Of a DNA stretch of 64,000 nt, positions 45,932 to 54,288 are shown in pieces. Source of the stretch: Paenibacillus hunanensis (GTDB lineage: Bacteria > Bacillota > Bacilli > Paenibacillales > Paenibacillaceae); contig NZ_BMMB01000006.1 in the NCBI RefSeq assembly GCF_014645615.1, positions 248,001 through 312,000 of the forward strand, read 5' to 3'. The first letter of the stretch is position 1. Every line of letters starts with the position of its first letter. The notes below the pieces were generated by a model, which was given only the letters and a program-made list of their open reading frames with translations, made no database searches and had not been told where the DNA came from. A program made the position numbers and the translations under genes.

Positions 45932-48799
45932 ATGACGATGATGCAAACACGTCCACTTGTTGTTCTATGTATAGCATGGATGGCAGGCAATGCCTGTGCA
46001 GCTTTATTGCCAGGCAGCACATTCTGGTTGGTCTGGTGGGGACTGATCATTTTGACCGGATTAGGTATAACGACGATATGGTTAGCGATGCGTACTCAAC
46101 GAAAAGCTTCTTTTACTGGAACGCCTGCCATTAAGATGCGCGCTATACTTCTTGTTATGGCGGTTTTTATCCTCGCAGCTGCCTACTGGCATTGGAACGA
46201 TGCACGCAATATCAGTCAGCTTCCCACTATTCTTTATGAGTCTAACGCTGATCTGATCGGGCAGCAAATAGAAGCCACAGGTGTAATTGCAGGTCATATC
46301 GATATCGATGGAGATCGGGTTCGCTTTCCGTTAGAGGTGTATCGATTACAGCCATTTGAATCGGCAGTAGCGGAAGACGCTACGACCCATTCACTCGATC
46401 ATAGCGAAGCATCCATTAGTTTACCTGAGCGCGAAATGGTTATGATTCAACTCAAGCTAGCACACAAAGAAGAACTCCAGCGAGTGTATGCATGGCAGCG
46501 TGGAGACCAGATTGCTGTAAAGGGAAGCTGGAAAGAGCCGGGAGTAGCGCGTAACTTTGGGACGTTCGATTATGCGCAATATTTGCGTAAGCAGCATATT
46601 CACTGGATGCTGGAAGCAGGTGGAGCCGATTCGTTACGCGCAGAGGAGTTATCCTTGTCACTATGGTCGAAGACAAAAGGGATGCTACTAAGCTGGAATG
46701 ATCATGTACGCAAGCAGTTAGGCGAGCAGATCGCACAAATCTTTTGGACAGCAGATCAAGGCTATATGAAGGGTCTGCTCATTGGAGATACCGATGATAT
46801 TGATCCCGAGTCATTTGCCGCCTTTTCACGACTTGGCTTGACTCATATTTTAGCAATCTCTGGTTTGCATATTGCGATCTATGTCGGGCTGTTGTTATGG
46901 TTACTGCGAAGAATTGGGCTAACGAAGGAAAGTGCATGTCTAATCGTCATGATAGTATTGCCATTCTATGTCCTATTAACAGGGGCTTCTCCGTCTGCCA
47001 TTCGTGCCGGATTAATGGGCATGATTGGGTTATATCTGGCAAGTCGTGGGCTGTTAAAGGATGGATTACATATTTTATGCCTGGTGGGCTGGATGATGCT
47101 TGTGTATGAGCCATATTATTTGCTGGATGTGAGCTTTCAGTTATCCTTTGCTGTAACGGCTGGGCTGATTATTTATGTCCCACTACTAAGTGCATTACTT
47201 GTAAAGCTACCTGCTCGTATTCGTTCAGCTATTGCGATGACGCTGGTAGCGCAGTTTATTTCGTTTCCATTGACGATTTATTATTTTAATCAGTTTTCTT
47301 TGCTGTCTTTTCTCGCTAACTTTCTGCTTGTGCCGGTATCAGGCTTACTGGTTCTACCCATCGGGTCGTTAGCGCTTGTTCTGAGTTATGTGTGGCTACC
47401 TGCTGGTGTATGGCTGGGAAGCTGTGTGTCATGGCTCAATACATGTTGCTTCTGGTTAGTCGATCTATTGGATGCACTGCCAGGCATGTTCACAATCTGG
47501 GCATCGCCCGGTCTTTGGTTGATGCTCAGCTATTATGGTTTGTTATATGCGGCACTGCGATGGATGCGAGATATACAGCAATGGTTGGAACAGCATAGGG
47601 ATGATCCGATGTATGCTTCTCCATCCAAAAGCCTGCGTACTGCTACATTCCAGTCTCTTTCTACCACTGCTCATATGACTCAGATGCCGTCGGATCAGCC
47701 AGCGATCTCATTTTGGAAATTATATATTAGACGTGGATTGCATTGGCGGATCGGTTGGACGCGGCATCGATTAGTATTGCTGCCTGTGATGTTAATAGGG
47801 ATTATTCTATTACTGGGGAGCTGGTATTATTCACCGCATTATGGCAGAGACGGGATAGTACAGTTTCTAGATATCGGACAAGGTGATAGTATTCTGATCA
47901 CGACACCAGCAGGCAAGCATATTTTGGTGGATGGCGGTGGGACAGTGAATTTTCAGCAATCGGGTCAGGAATGGCGGCATCGTAAGCAACCATATGAAGT
48001 GGGCAATAAGCTACTTGTGCCTTTGCTGAAAAAGCGCGGAGTACACGAGCTTGATGCGGTGATCGCCACGCACTGGGATCAGGATCATGTAGGTGGACTG
48101 CAAGCCGTTATCGAGTCGATACCTGTGCGTCAATTTTTATTCAATGGAACGATGCCAGACAATCACCAACGGGATGAGATGATTCGGCTGCTATTAGACA
48201 AAAAGATTCCGATGTACGCGCCTGTAGCAGGGATGAGCATGCAGCCAGATTCAGCCACCCGTCTCGACTTTTTAGCACCGGCTGCGTCCTCTTCGCAATC
48301 GGCAGCATGGACGAGTCCTACAGCGATAACAAAAGGTAATGGAGCGGCTACTATGACTCAGCAGCAAGCTATGTTAGCTGCTCCATTACCTGTGCGTGAG
48401 AACCAGAATCTGTACTCGCTAGTATTTATGCTTACGTTGAATGGAAGTCATATGCTATTCACTGGAGATGCTGATACAACTGAGGAGCAATCGATCTTAA
48501 ATGAATTACAGCTGCCCACCTTAGCAATGCCGATCGATGTATTAAAAGTTGGACATCATGGCAGCAAAACTTCTACTTCAGCCGAGTGGCTTACCTATTG
48601 GAAGCCACAGCTATCTGTGATCTCAGCAGGTGTGAATAATCGCTATGGTCATCCCAAGCAGGAGGTACTGGATCGTCTAGCTGCTGTACACTCAACAATT
48701 GCACGCACAGATCAGCAAGGCGAGATTCAGATTCGTATTGATGCTTCAGGACATATGAGTGTGCGCTCTATGCTTGAGGGAAAGATGCCAGCTCAATAA
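45932..48799 (+). CDS. comEC: ComEC/Rec2 DNA uptake channel
   Basis: A 955-residue membrane channel for single-stranded DNA entry. Two N-terminal helices precede an extracellular OB-like domain (about residues 90-230), then a multi-helix competence domain (about 270-570), a linker (570-620) and a C-terminal metallo-beta-lactamase-like domain from about 640. That domain has TGHGDS-type residues in DIGQGDS and the metal-binding HWDQDHVGG. About 35 Ala/Ser/Thr/Gln-rich residues interrupt it (context AASSSQSAAWTSP). It is longer than Bacillus ComEC (about 775). The ribosome site is weak. A terminator before it implies a separate promoter. Confidence 0.94.
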   Translation: MTMMQTRPLVVLCIAWMAGNACAALLPGSTFWLVWWGLIILTGLGITTIWLAMRTQRKASFTGTPAIKMRAILLVMAVFILAAAYWHWNDARNISQLPTILYESNADLIGQQIEATGVIAGHIDIDGDRVRFPLEVYRLQPFESAVAEDATTHSLDHSEASISLPEREMVMIQLKLAHKEELQRVYAWQRGDQIAVKGSWKEPGVARNFGTFDYAQYLRKQHIHWMLEAGGADSLRAEELSLSLWSKTKGMLLSWNDHVRKQLGEQIAQIFWTADQGYMKGLLIGDTDDIDPESFAAFSRLGLTHILAISGLHIAIYVGLLLWLLRRIGLTKESACLIVMIVLPFYVLLTGASPSAIRAGLMGMIGLYLASRGLLKDGLHILCLVGWMMLVYEPYYLLDVSFQLSFAVTAGLIIYVPLLSALLVKLPARIRSAIAMTLVAQFISFPLTIYYFNQFSLLSFLANFLLVPVSGLLVLPIGSLALVLSYVWLPAGVWLGSCVSWLNTCCFWLVDLLDALPGMFTIWASPGLWLMLSYYGLLYAALRWMRDIQQWLEQHRDDPMYASPSKSLRTATFQSLSTTAHMTQMPSDQPAISFWKLYIRRGLHWRIGWTRHRLVLLPVMLIGIILLLGSWYYSPHYGRDGIVQFLDIGQGDSILITTPAGKHILVDGGGTVNFQQSGQEWRHRKQPYEVGNKLLVPLLKKRGVHELDAVIATHWDQDHVGGLQAVIESIPVRQFLFNGTMPDNHQRDEMIRLLLDKKIPMYAPVAGMSMQPDSATRLDFLAPAASSSQSAAWTSPTAITKGNGAATMTQQQAMLAAPLPVRENQNLYSLVFMLTLNGSHMLFTGDADTTEEQSILNELQLPTLAMPIDVLKVGHHGSKTSTSAEWLTYWKPQLSVISAGVNNRYGHPKQEVLDRLAAVHSTIARTDQQGEIQIRIDASGHMSVRSMLEGKMPAQ

Positions 48800-49266
48800 A
48801 TTTTTCGATTTACCTTATTTTATTGCACGTATTTTGTTTTGTTGTGTGCGTACTCAATTGCAATTTTACAAAATGTGTTTATAGCGATAAAAGTATGTTT
48901 ACCGTAATAAACGTATCCCTATAGCAATACACGATATCGATAGTGTGTAAGATGAATACGGACATGGAAACCAGGTCATGAATATAGTTCAATATCGGAT
49001 ATGAATCGATAACAATATACAAAACAACCACATAACGCGTGCGTATAATAGAAGCAAGCGAGCCAGAAGATGACGGATACCGCGGATTTTGGTATCCTAA
49101 GTACAGCTATGAGTTGTTTTCGCATATGATCCGGCTCGATGTCGCCCGCAGAGTAGTCCAAAAGCATCCCGGATTCGTATGATTTCTACATAGGGTAAGT
49201 GTTTGTAAAGCTTTTTACTGCACTTTCCGAATTTAAGCAACAAAATGAAATTAATTTAACAAACAC
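48800..49266. other. Intergenic region comEC-sigma factor
   Basis: About 470 AT-rich bases. A seven-base inverted repeat GGATACC/GGTATCC (49075-49097) is the only clear structure. No gene or obvious terminator for comEC is visible. Confidence 0.5.
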
Positions 49267-49295
49267 TGCAACAATCGGGACGTGTCTTGCGTCTA
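49267..49295 (+). promoter_or_regulatory. ECF-type promoter (probable autoregulation)
   Basis: TGCAAC (5/6 to the TGAAAC element) and CGTCTA (matching the CGTC/CGTA type) are 17 bases apart, directly before the sigma gene's ribosome site. This fits SigM/SigW-like group promoters. Confidence 0.7.
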
Positions 49296-49322
49296 GAAGT
49301 TGTAAGGAGAGGGGGATCCTCC

Positions 49323-49871
49323 GTGGTGGAGCAGGGACTCATCAAGGCCGCCCAAGAGGGAGACCGAGATGCTCTAATCACCCTATTAAGAGAGATAGAA
49401 CATCATGTGTACAAAACAGCTTACTACATTTTGAACAATGAACAAGATGCTCTGGATGCGGCTCAGGAAGCGTTAATTCGCATCTATACCAAAATTGGTT
49501 CCTACGAAGAAAAAGCTCAATTTAAGACCTGGGTGCAGCGGATCGTTACGAACATCTGTATTGATAAATTCCGTCGCAATAAACCGACGGTTTCGATTGA
49601 GGAGCACGAGATGGTGTTTGAAGGTCACGATGATGTGGAGCACGAGGTGATGCGGGCATATACCTCCAGTGATGTAAGGGAGGCTATTAACCAGCTACCT
49701 GAGCACCATCGCACCGTGATTGTACTGCGCTATATTCAGGATCTTTCCTACAATGAAATCGCGGACTGCCTGGATTTACCTTTAAACACAGTCAAATCGT
49801 ATTTATTTCGCGCCCGCCAACAACTACAAAGTCTGCTAGCAGACTATGAGAAAGGAGGATTGATTGGATGA
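49323..49871 (+). CDS. ECF RNA polymerase sigma factor (SigW/SigM-like)
   Basis: A 182-residue sigma factor. Region 2 (about residues 20-90) includes DALDAAQEALIRIY and FKTWVQRIVTNICIDKFRR. Region 4 (about 120-175) includes INQLPEHHRTVIVLRY and the helix-turn-helix LSYNEIADCLDLPLNTVKSYLFRARQQL. The GTG at 49323 is chosen because a TTG at 49287 would lie inside the ECF promoter; GAGGGGG lies seven bases upstream of the GTG. It overlaps the anti-sigma gene by four bases. It probably drives its own transcription in response to an envelope signal. Confidence 0.92.
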   Translation: MVEQGLIKAAQEGDRDALITLLREIEHHVYKTAYYILNNEQDALDAAQEALIRIYTKIGSYEEKAQFKTWVQRIVTNICIDKFRRNKPTVSIEEHEMVFEGHDDVEHEVMRAYTSSDVREAINQLPEHHRTVIVLRYIQDLSYNEIADCLDLPLNTVKSYLFRARQQLQSLLADYEKGGLIG

Positions 49872-51241
49872 AACGTGAAGTAGCGGAAGAATGGATGAGC
49901 CGCTATTTGGACGGGGACTTGAATGGAGAAGATACCAAGGAGTTGTTCCGCTATATGGATGAGCACCCGGATGCAGCCGAAACTTTTCGCATCATGACCG
50001 CATTATCGCTGCGTCTGGAAAAGCTGCCGGATGTAAAGCCGAGATACAGCCTTGTCGATGCCATCTTGCCTCAGCTGGATGAGCTGGATGCTCAGCGCCG
50101 TACGGATAGTGCAGCTGAGATCGGCATCATGGAGCGGCAGAAGCCTGAGGTTGATGAAGTGGCTGAACGTCGCCGTCAGCGTGGTAACTGGCGTGATCGA
50201 CTGCCTGTGCGCACGATCGGGGGGATCGTCGCAGCAGGTGTTGTGCTCGGTATTTCCATCGCCAGCTATGAGCCTAAGACGCTTACTGACGCAGGGCCGG
50301 AAGTTTCGCCTTATCGTTATAACGAGACAGGCAGCATCGGTCAAAAAGATAGCCCAACTACGAATCCTGAACAAAGTTCTTCACCTAAAGCTTCGGACCC
50401 TACCGGCAAGTCGCAGGATACCAAAAAAGACCCGTCCAATGCAACGGACGCAGAAAGTTCATCCAATGAGCCTTCTGACGGAAACAAATCGACAGATACT
50501 CCTAGCACTGATAGCACCAAATCGAATCAGCAGCAGGAGAACAGTACGAAGACGACTCCTCCGAAAAGTGAGTCGAACAGTAGTGATACTAAGCAGCAAG
50601 CACCAGCTTCGGGTAATCGTGGCGGTGTTCCATCAACGACGGATAGCGGCAAGTCTACTACAGACAAGGGAAATACAGCGGGTACTACTCCAGAGAAGCA
50701 GACAGATACAGGATCTTCTGCTGCCAACTCGGGTACGGATGGTTCAGACAAAGCACGCTCGTTGACTACACAGCAATCGGAATCCGGTACAAATAACCCT
50801 GAATCTACAGATTCAGGTATAGCAACTGGCTCTACCGATTCTGCGACACTGGCACCGCCAGAAGGTCAATCGAATCAGCTTGCACCGGAAACTACACCAC
50901 CAGCTTCTGGAACAGGCACACCATCAACGGATTCACCATCCACTCCAGGCTCGACGGGTACGAATAGTACAGGCGCTGGCTCAGCAAGTGTGAACTCGGC
51001 GAAGACAGAGCAGGAATGGAAATCACCGTCTCAGGATTACACTGTAGTTCTGACAACGAACAACACGCTTCGTCTGGATAGTATTGCTGCCGATAACGTT
51101 AATGGTCGTAGTGTCGTATCTTCTATCCCGTTAAAGGGAACGTGGATCGCTGGCAAATGGTCTGACGACGGCAAGGAATTTACGTATCAAGTGAACGAAA
51201 ATGGCATTAATAAAACGTACAAGATTACAGTGGGCAACTAA
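49868..51241 (+). CDS. Transmembrane anti-sigma factor with long Ser/Thr-rich extracellular region
   Basis: A 457-residue protein. The N-terminal cytoplasmic part (1-115) resembles an anti-sigma domain (SRYLDGDLNGEDTKELFRYM) but has no cysteine, so it lacks the usual zinc-binding HxxxCxxC. One transmembrane helix spans residues 116-133. Residues 140-380 are almost wholly Ser/Thr/Gly/Pro/Asn, mucin-like. A small folded domain closes the protein (about 385-457, context VVLTTNNTLRLDSIAADN). It overlaps the sigma gene, which indicates a functional pair: the anti-sigma holds the sigma factor until an envelope signal. How release occurs is not known. Confidence 0.85.
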   Translation: MKREVAEEWMSRYLDGDLNGEDTKELFRYMDEHPDAAETFRIMTALSLRLEKLPDVKPRYSLVDAILPQLDELDAQRRTDSAAEIGIMERQKPEVDEVAERRRQRGNWRDRLPVRTIGGIVAAGVVLGISIASYEPKTLTDAGPEVSPYRYNETGSIGQKDSPTTNPEQSSSPKASDPTGKSQDTKKDPSNATDAESSSNEPSDGNKSTDTPSTDSTKSNQQQENSTKTTPPKSESNSSDTKQQAPASGNRGGVPSTTDSGKSTTDKGNTAGTTPEKQTDTGSSAANSGTDGSDKARSLTTQQSESGTNNPESTDSGIATGSTDSATLAPPEGQSNQLAPETTPPASGTGTPSTDSPSTPGSTGTNSTGAGSASVNSAKTEQEWKSPSQDYTVVLTTNNTLRLDSIAADNVNGRSVVSSIPLKGTWIAGKWSDDGKEFTYQVNENGINKTYKITVGN

Positions 51242-51384
51242 GCTTCGCAGTGCTTAGGTGTTCCAGGGAACCTGTAACGGTATGGAAACGAATGAACGTG
51301 TTTGAAGCCAGAGCAACAGAGCAGCACCAGTGACTGTGTGTTTCTGGCATCCGGTTCATCCAACAAAATACAGCGAATTGCTGA

Positions 51385-51428
51385 AGCAGAGGACTTTCTG
51401 AGTGAACTCACTTAGGAAGTCCTCTGCT
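51385..51428 (+). terminator. Terminator of the sigma/anti-sigma operon
   Basis: Twelve-base perfect arms AGCAGAGGACTT and AAGTCCTCTGCT enclose a second inner palindrome (TGAGTGAACTCACTTA). The T-run is weak. Confidence 0.7.
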
Positions 51429-51500
51429 GTTCGTTGCGCTACTGTTCGGCTTCTCTATTTTCCGTTACAATGAATATATTGAAGTCAGGAGGAACACGGT

Positions 51501-52520
51501 ATGGATTTAAAAGCAGCCAGTAAGGAGATTCAAAATAACAATCCCGCGCCGATCTATGTATGCTATGGCGCAGAAAAATACAGAATTAATGAATTTGTCG
51601 ACTTTGCGATTCAACATCTGATCGAACCGGAGCATCGCGACTTTGCCCTTGCGCGTTACGATTTGTCGGAGACGCCGCTGGAGACAGTGCTGGAAGATGC
51701 AGAAGAGATTCCGTTTATGGTGCCACGTAAGGTCATTATTATCCGCGATTCCTCTGTACTGGCAGCAGGTAAGGATAATGGGAAAATCGAGCATCGTACA
51801 GAAGCACTGCTACGTTATATGGAGGAACCGGTCGATTATTCCATTTTATTATTCTGGGTCAATGCGGAGAAGCTGGACGAGCGGAAGAAGGTTGTAAAGG
51901 CACTAAAAAATAAAGCCTGTCTACTTCCTTTCCAGCCGATGAATGCAGATGAGCTGTTAGCATGGCTGATTCGTCATGCCAAAAAGCAGGAATGTGAGTG
52001 CTCCAAATCGGCAGCAGAGGCGCTTGTACAGGCGGCAGGTACGACGCTGGGCATTTTATCCGCAGAGATGGATAAGCTCTGTCTGCATGCCGGACGTGGC
52101 GGTACAATCACAGAGCAGGATGTTGAAAAGCTCGTTGCACGCAGCACCGAACAAAATGTATTCATTCTGGTCGAACAGATTGCGGCAGTACGATTAGAAA
52201 AAGCCCTAACGATCTTTTACGATCTGCTCAAGCAGCGCGAGGAACCGATCAAAATTGCAGCGCTCATCGCCAGGCAATTCCGTATTATGCTACAGGTGAA
52301 GGAGCTGGCAGGTCAGAACTATTCCCAGCAGCAGATCGCTTCACAGCTAAGTCTGCATCCGTATGCAGTTAAAATTGCCGGCGAGCAAGCACGCCGATTC
52401 GAGGCAACAAAGCTACGCTCGATTCTTGCGCATCTGGCACGCTTGGATTACCAGATGAAGACGGGAGCCATCGATAAGGTGCTGGGCTTGGAAATGTTTT
52501 TGCTTCGTCTTGGAGCATAA
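51501..52520 (+). CDS. holA: DNA polymerase III, delta subunit
   Basis: A 339-residue clamp-loader subunit that opens the beta sliding clamp. The N-terminal fold begins with PIYVCYGAEKYRINEFVDFAI. The middle and C-terminal collar domain ends with AIDKVLGLEMFLLRLGA. AGGAGG precedes the ATG. Position before rpsT matches Bacillus. Length is normal. Confidence 0.94.
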   Translation: MDLKAASKEIQNNNPAPIYVCYGAEKYRINEFVDFAIQHLIEPEHRDFALARYDLSETPLETVLEDAEEIPFMVPRKVIIIRDSSVLAAGKDNGKIEHRTEALLRYMEEPVDYSILLFWVNAEKLDERKKVVKALKNKACLLPFQPMNADELLAWLIRHAKKQECECSKSAAEALVQAAGTTLGILSAEMDKLCLHAGRGGTITEQDVEKLVARSTEQNVFILVEQIAAVRLEKALTIFYDLLKQREEPIKIAALIARQFRIMLQVKELAGQNYSQQQIASQLSLHPYAVKIAGEQARRFEATKLRSILAHLARLDYQMKTGAIDKVLGLEMFLLRLGA

Positions 52521-52671
52521 GAGGCGTAAACAGATCGTGATATACTGCATAAATAAATAGATCTGTTAGACAATCATTCAAAGTTATATGTAGGCGGGAT
52601 AGCTAGGTACGTAGACAGCATGGTTGATGATGTTATTTTATCAATAGATATCAAGAGATTCTGTATAAATA

Positions 52672-52740
52672 AAAATGCCTGTATCGTAGAGAATGCACGA
52701 GTAGGATCATCGTGGTGTTATCTACTTTGCAGGCTTTTTG
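52672..52740 (+). terminator. Terminator after holA
   Basis: AAAAATGCCTGTATCGTAG pairs with CTACTTTGCAGGCTTTTT with small internal loops, and ends in a T-run. Confidence 0.65.
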
Positions 52741-52831
52741 CTTCGTCTTGCCAGCTTCATTGCTTTTAGGACATAAAATAATAAGGCTGTTCGTTAAAAT
52801 GATGATGAAACATTACACGATAACACATGAA

Positions 52832-52874
52832 TTACGCTTGACTGGAAAGTGCATCTAGTTTCTTAGCCAGACGG
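52832..52874 (-). pseudogene. Remnant of a second rpsT 3' end
   Basis: Forty of 43 bases match the last 14 codons plus one base of rpsT (53088-53130). On the minus strand it reads RLAKKLDALSSQA then stop, against RLAKKLNALSSQA in the intact gene. Nothing recognisable continues directly beyond it, though a weaker similarity to the rpsT interior appears near 52963-52985. It is a decayed duplicate or a partial gene-conversion product. Confidence 0.75.
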
Positions 52875-53037
52875 TAAAACAGCGAATACTCGAAATAGAG
52901 GGCGAGAAAAGGTAAGGAGTAGAAAATAAATGATTGAAATGCGACTGCGAGTGAAATGCTGTAACTGCTGCTTTAGCACCCTCAGTCTAGTATCAAACGA
53001 TATATTCTATATGTATGCACAAATGTATATACACAAA

Positions 53038-53072
53038 ATAAACCCCTCACCGGCAGAGCCGATCAGGGGTTT
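53038..53072 (-). terminator. Terminator of rpsT
   Basis: AAACCCCT and AGGGGTTT arms with a CGGCAGAGCCG inner stem. On the minus strand it is followed by ATTTTG. Confidence 0.8.
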
Positions 53073-53087
53073 ATGGAAAAAGCAGCA

Positions 53088-53360
53088 TTACGCTTGGCTG
53101 GAAAGTGCATTCAGTTTCTTAGCCAGACGGGATTTTTTACGGGCTGCTGCGTTTTTGTGGATGTGACCTTTAGTTACAGCTTTATCCAGGCTTTTGGAAG
53201 CAGCAGCAACTGCTGTTTTAGCAGCATCAACATCGCTATTCACGAGTGCAGAATCAGCAGCTTTTACGCTAGTACGCAGAGCGGACTTTTGAGCTGCGTT
53301 CAGCGCACGACGCTTTTCGCTAGTTTTCACACGTTTTACCGCGGATTTAATGTTAGGCAT
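53088..53360 (-). CDS. rpsT: 30S ribosomal protein S20
   Basis: A 90-residue, highly basic helical protein binding 16S rRNA. The start MPNIKSAVKRVKTSEKRR is the family N-terminus. GGAGG lies eight bases before the ATG at 53360; a GTG nine bases further up is rejected because it overlaps that site. It is transcribed against its neighbours, as in Bacillus. Its 3' end is partly duplicated 250 bases away. Confidence 0.96.
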   Translation of the reverse strand: MPNIKSAVKRVKTSEKRRALNAAQKSALRTSVKAADSALVNSDVDAAKTAVAAASKSLDKAVTKGHIHKNAAARKKSRLAKKLNALSSQA

Positions 53361-53417
53361 TACATTCACCTCCTGTAAAGCATATACGAATCATCGTTAA
53401 GACTCACAACTCTAAAT

Positions 53418-53446
53418 ATATTATCATGTTATATTCACTTTTGCAA
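53418..53446 (-). promoter_or_regulatory. Promoter of rpsT
   Basis: On the minus strand TTGCAA and TAATAT (4/6 each) are 17 bases apart, about 60 bases before the start. Confidence 0.5.
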
Positions 53447-53555
53447 TATAAATTGCTGTTCGTTTCTACTTAGAAGCTTCAAAGGCTTTAATTGCGCATC
53501 GTAGCGCAGATGGATATATAATTCGATTGCGCTTTATGTTGTATTTGCAACAAAA

Positions 53556-53584
53556 TTGACATAAGATAATATTATTTATAGATT
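53556..53584 (+). promoter_or_regulatory. Promoter of the GNAT gene
   Basis: A perfect TTGACA and TAGATT (4/6) are 17 bases apart, about 85 bases before the start. Confidence 0.55.
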
Positions 53585-53669
53585 GCTATATTTACAATAT
53601 TTCTAGATTTCTATATTTGTGATGATAGGTCAGTATTGTATAGCTCATGAATATGAAAGGAAGAATAGG

Positions 53670-54119
53670 ATGAATCCAACAACTGGAACTGAATTGAAGC
53701 ATGTGACTACGATCGAACAGCTTGAGCTTATAAAAGATATTCGAACGCGTGTGTTTGTTGACGAACAGGGAGTACCGCTGGAGGATGAATTTGATGCTCA
53801 TGATCATCTGGATGCAGACTGTACCCATATTCTTGTTTATTATAACGGACAGCCTGCCGGTACAGGGCGCTGGCGTCTCGTAGATGGTACGGCGAAGCTG
53901 GAACGCATTTGCCTGTTACCTGAGTTTCGCCAATATGGACTAGGACGGATTCTGATTGGTGGACTGGAGCAGCTGGCAGTAGAGCAAGGGCTACGGCACT
54001 TTCAGCTACACGGGCAGACCCAGGCGGCACCATTTTATGAAAAGCTAGGCTATCGCATCTTTTCTGTTCCTTTTATGGAGGATGGAATTGAGCATGTGTG
54101 GATGATTCGTGAGGTGTAA
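53670..54119 (+). CDS. GNAT-family N-acetyltransferase (YjcF-like)
   Basis: A 149-residue acetyltransferase. The acetyl-CoA loop is seen in LPEFRQYGLGRILIGGL (R/QxxGxG/A type), following a beta strand with LERICLLPEF. The N-terminal IRTRVFVDEQGVP matches the YjcF/ElaA-like subgroup. AAAGG lies nine bases before the ATG at 53670; the upstream in-frame extension is not family-like. It lies where gpr and spoIIP are found in Bacillus. Substrate unknown. Confidence 0.85.
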   Translation: MNPTTGTELKHVTTIEQLELIKDIRTRVFVDEQGVPLEDEFDAHDHLDADCTHILVYYNGQPAGTGRWRLVDGTAKLERICLLPEFRQYGLGRILIGGLEQLAVEQGLRHFQLHGQTQAAPFYEKLGYRIFSVPFMEDGIEHVWMIREV

Positions 54120-54288
54120 TTCGGCTTTTTAAGCAATAGCGAGCATGAACGACTATATTTCCTTCTTCTAATGGGATTGCTGGGTCAACGACCAACTGCT
54201 ATAATGAATTGATTAATGGGAATGGTTAACCTTTCACACAGGACCGGACCATCAGCATTATATTTCAGGCTTATGTTGGGGGTAAGGC

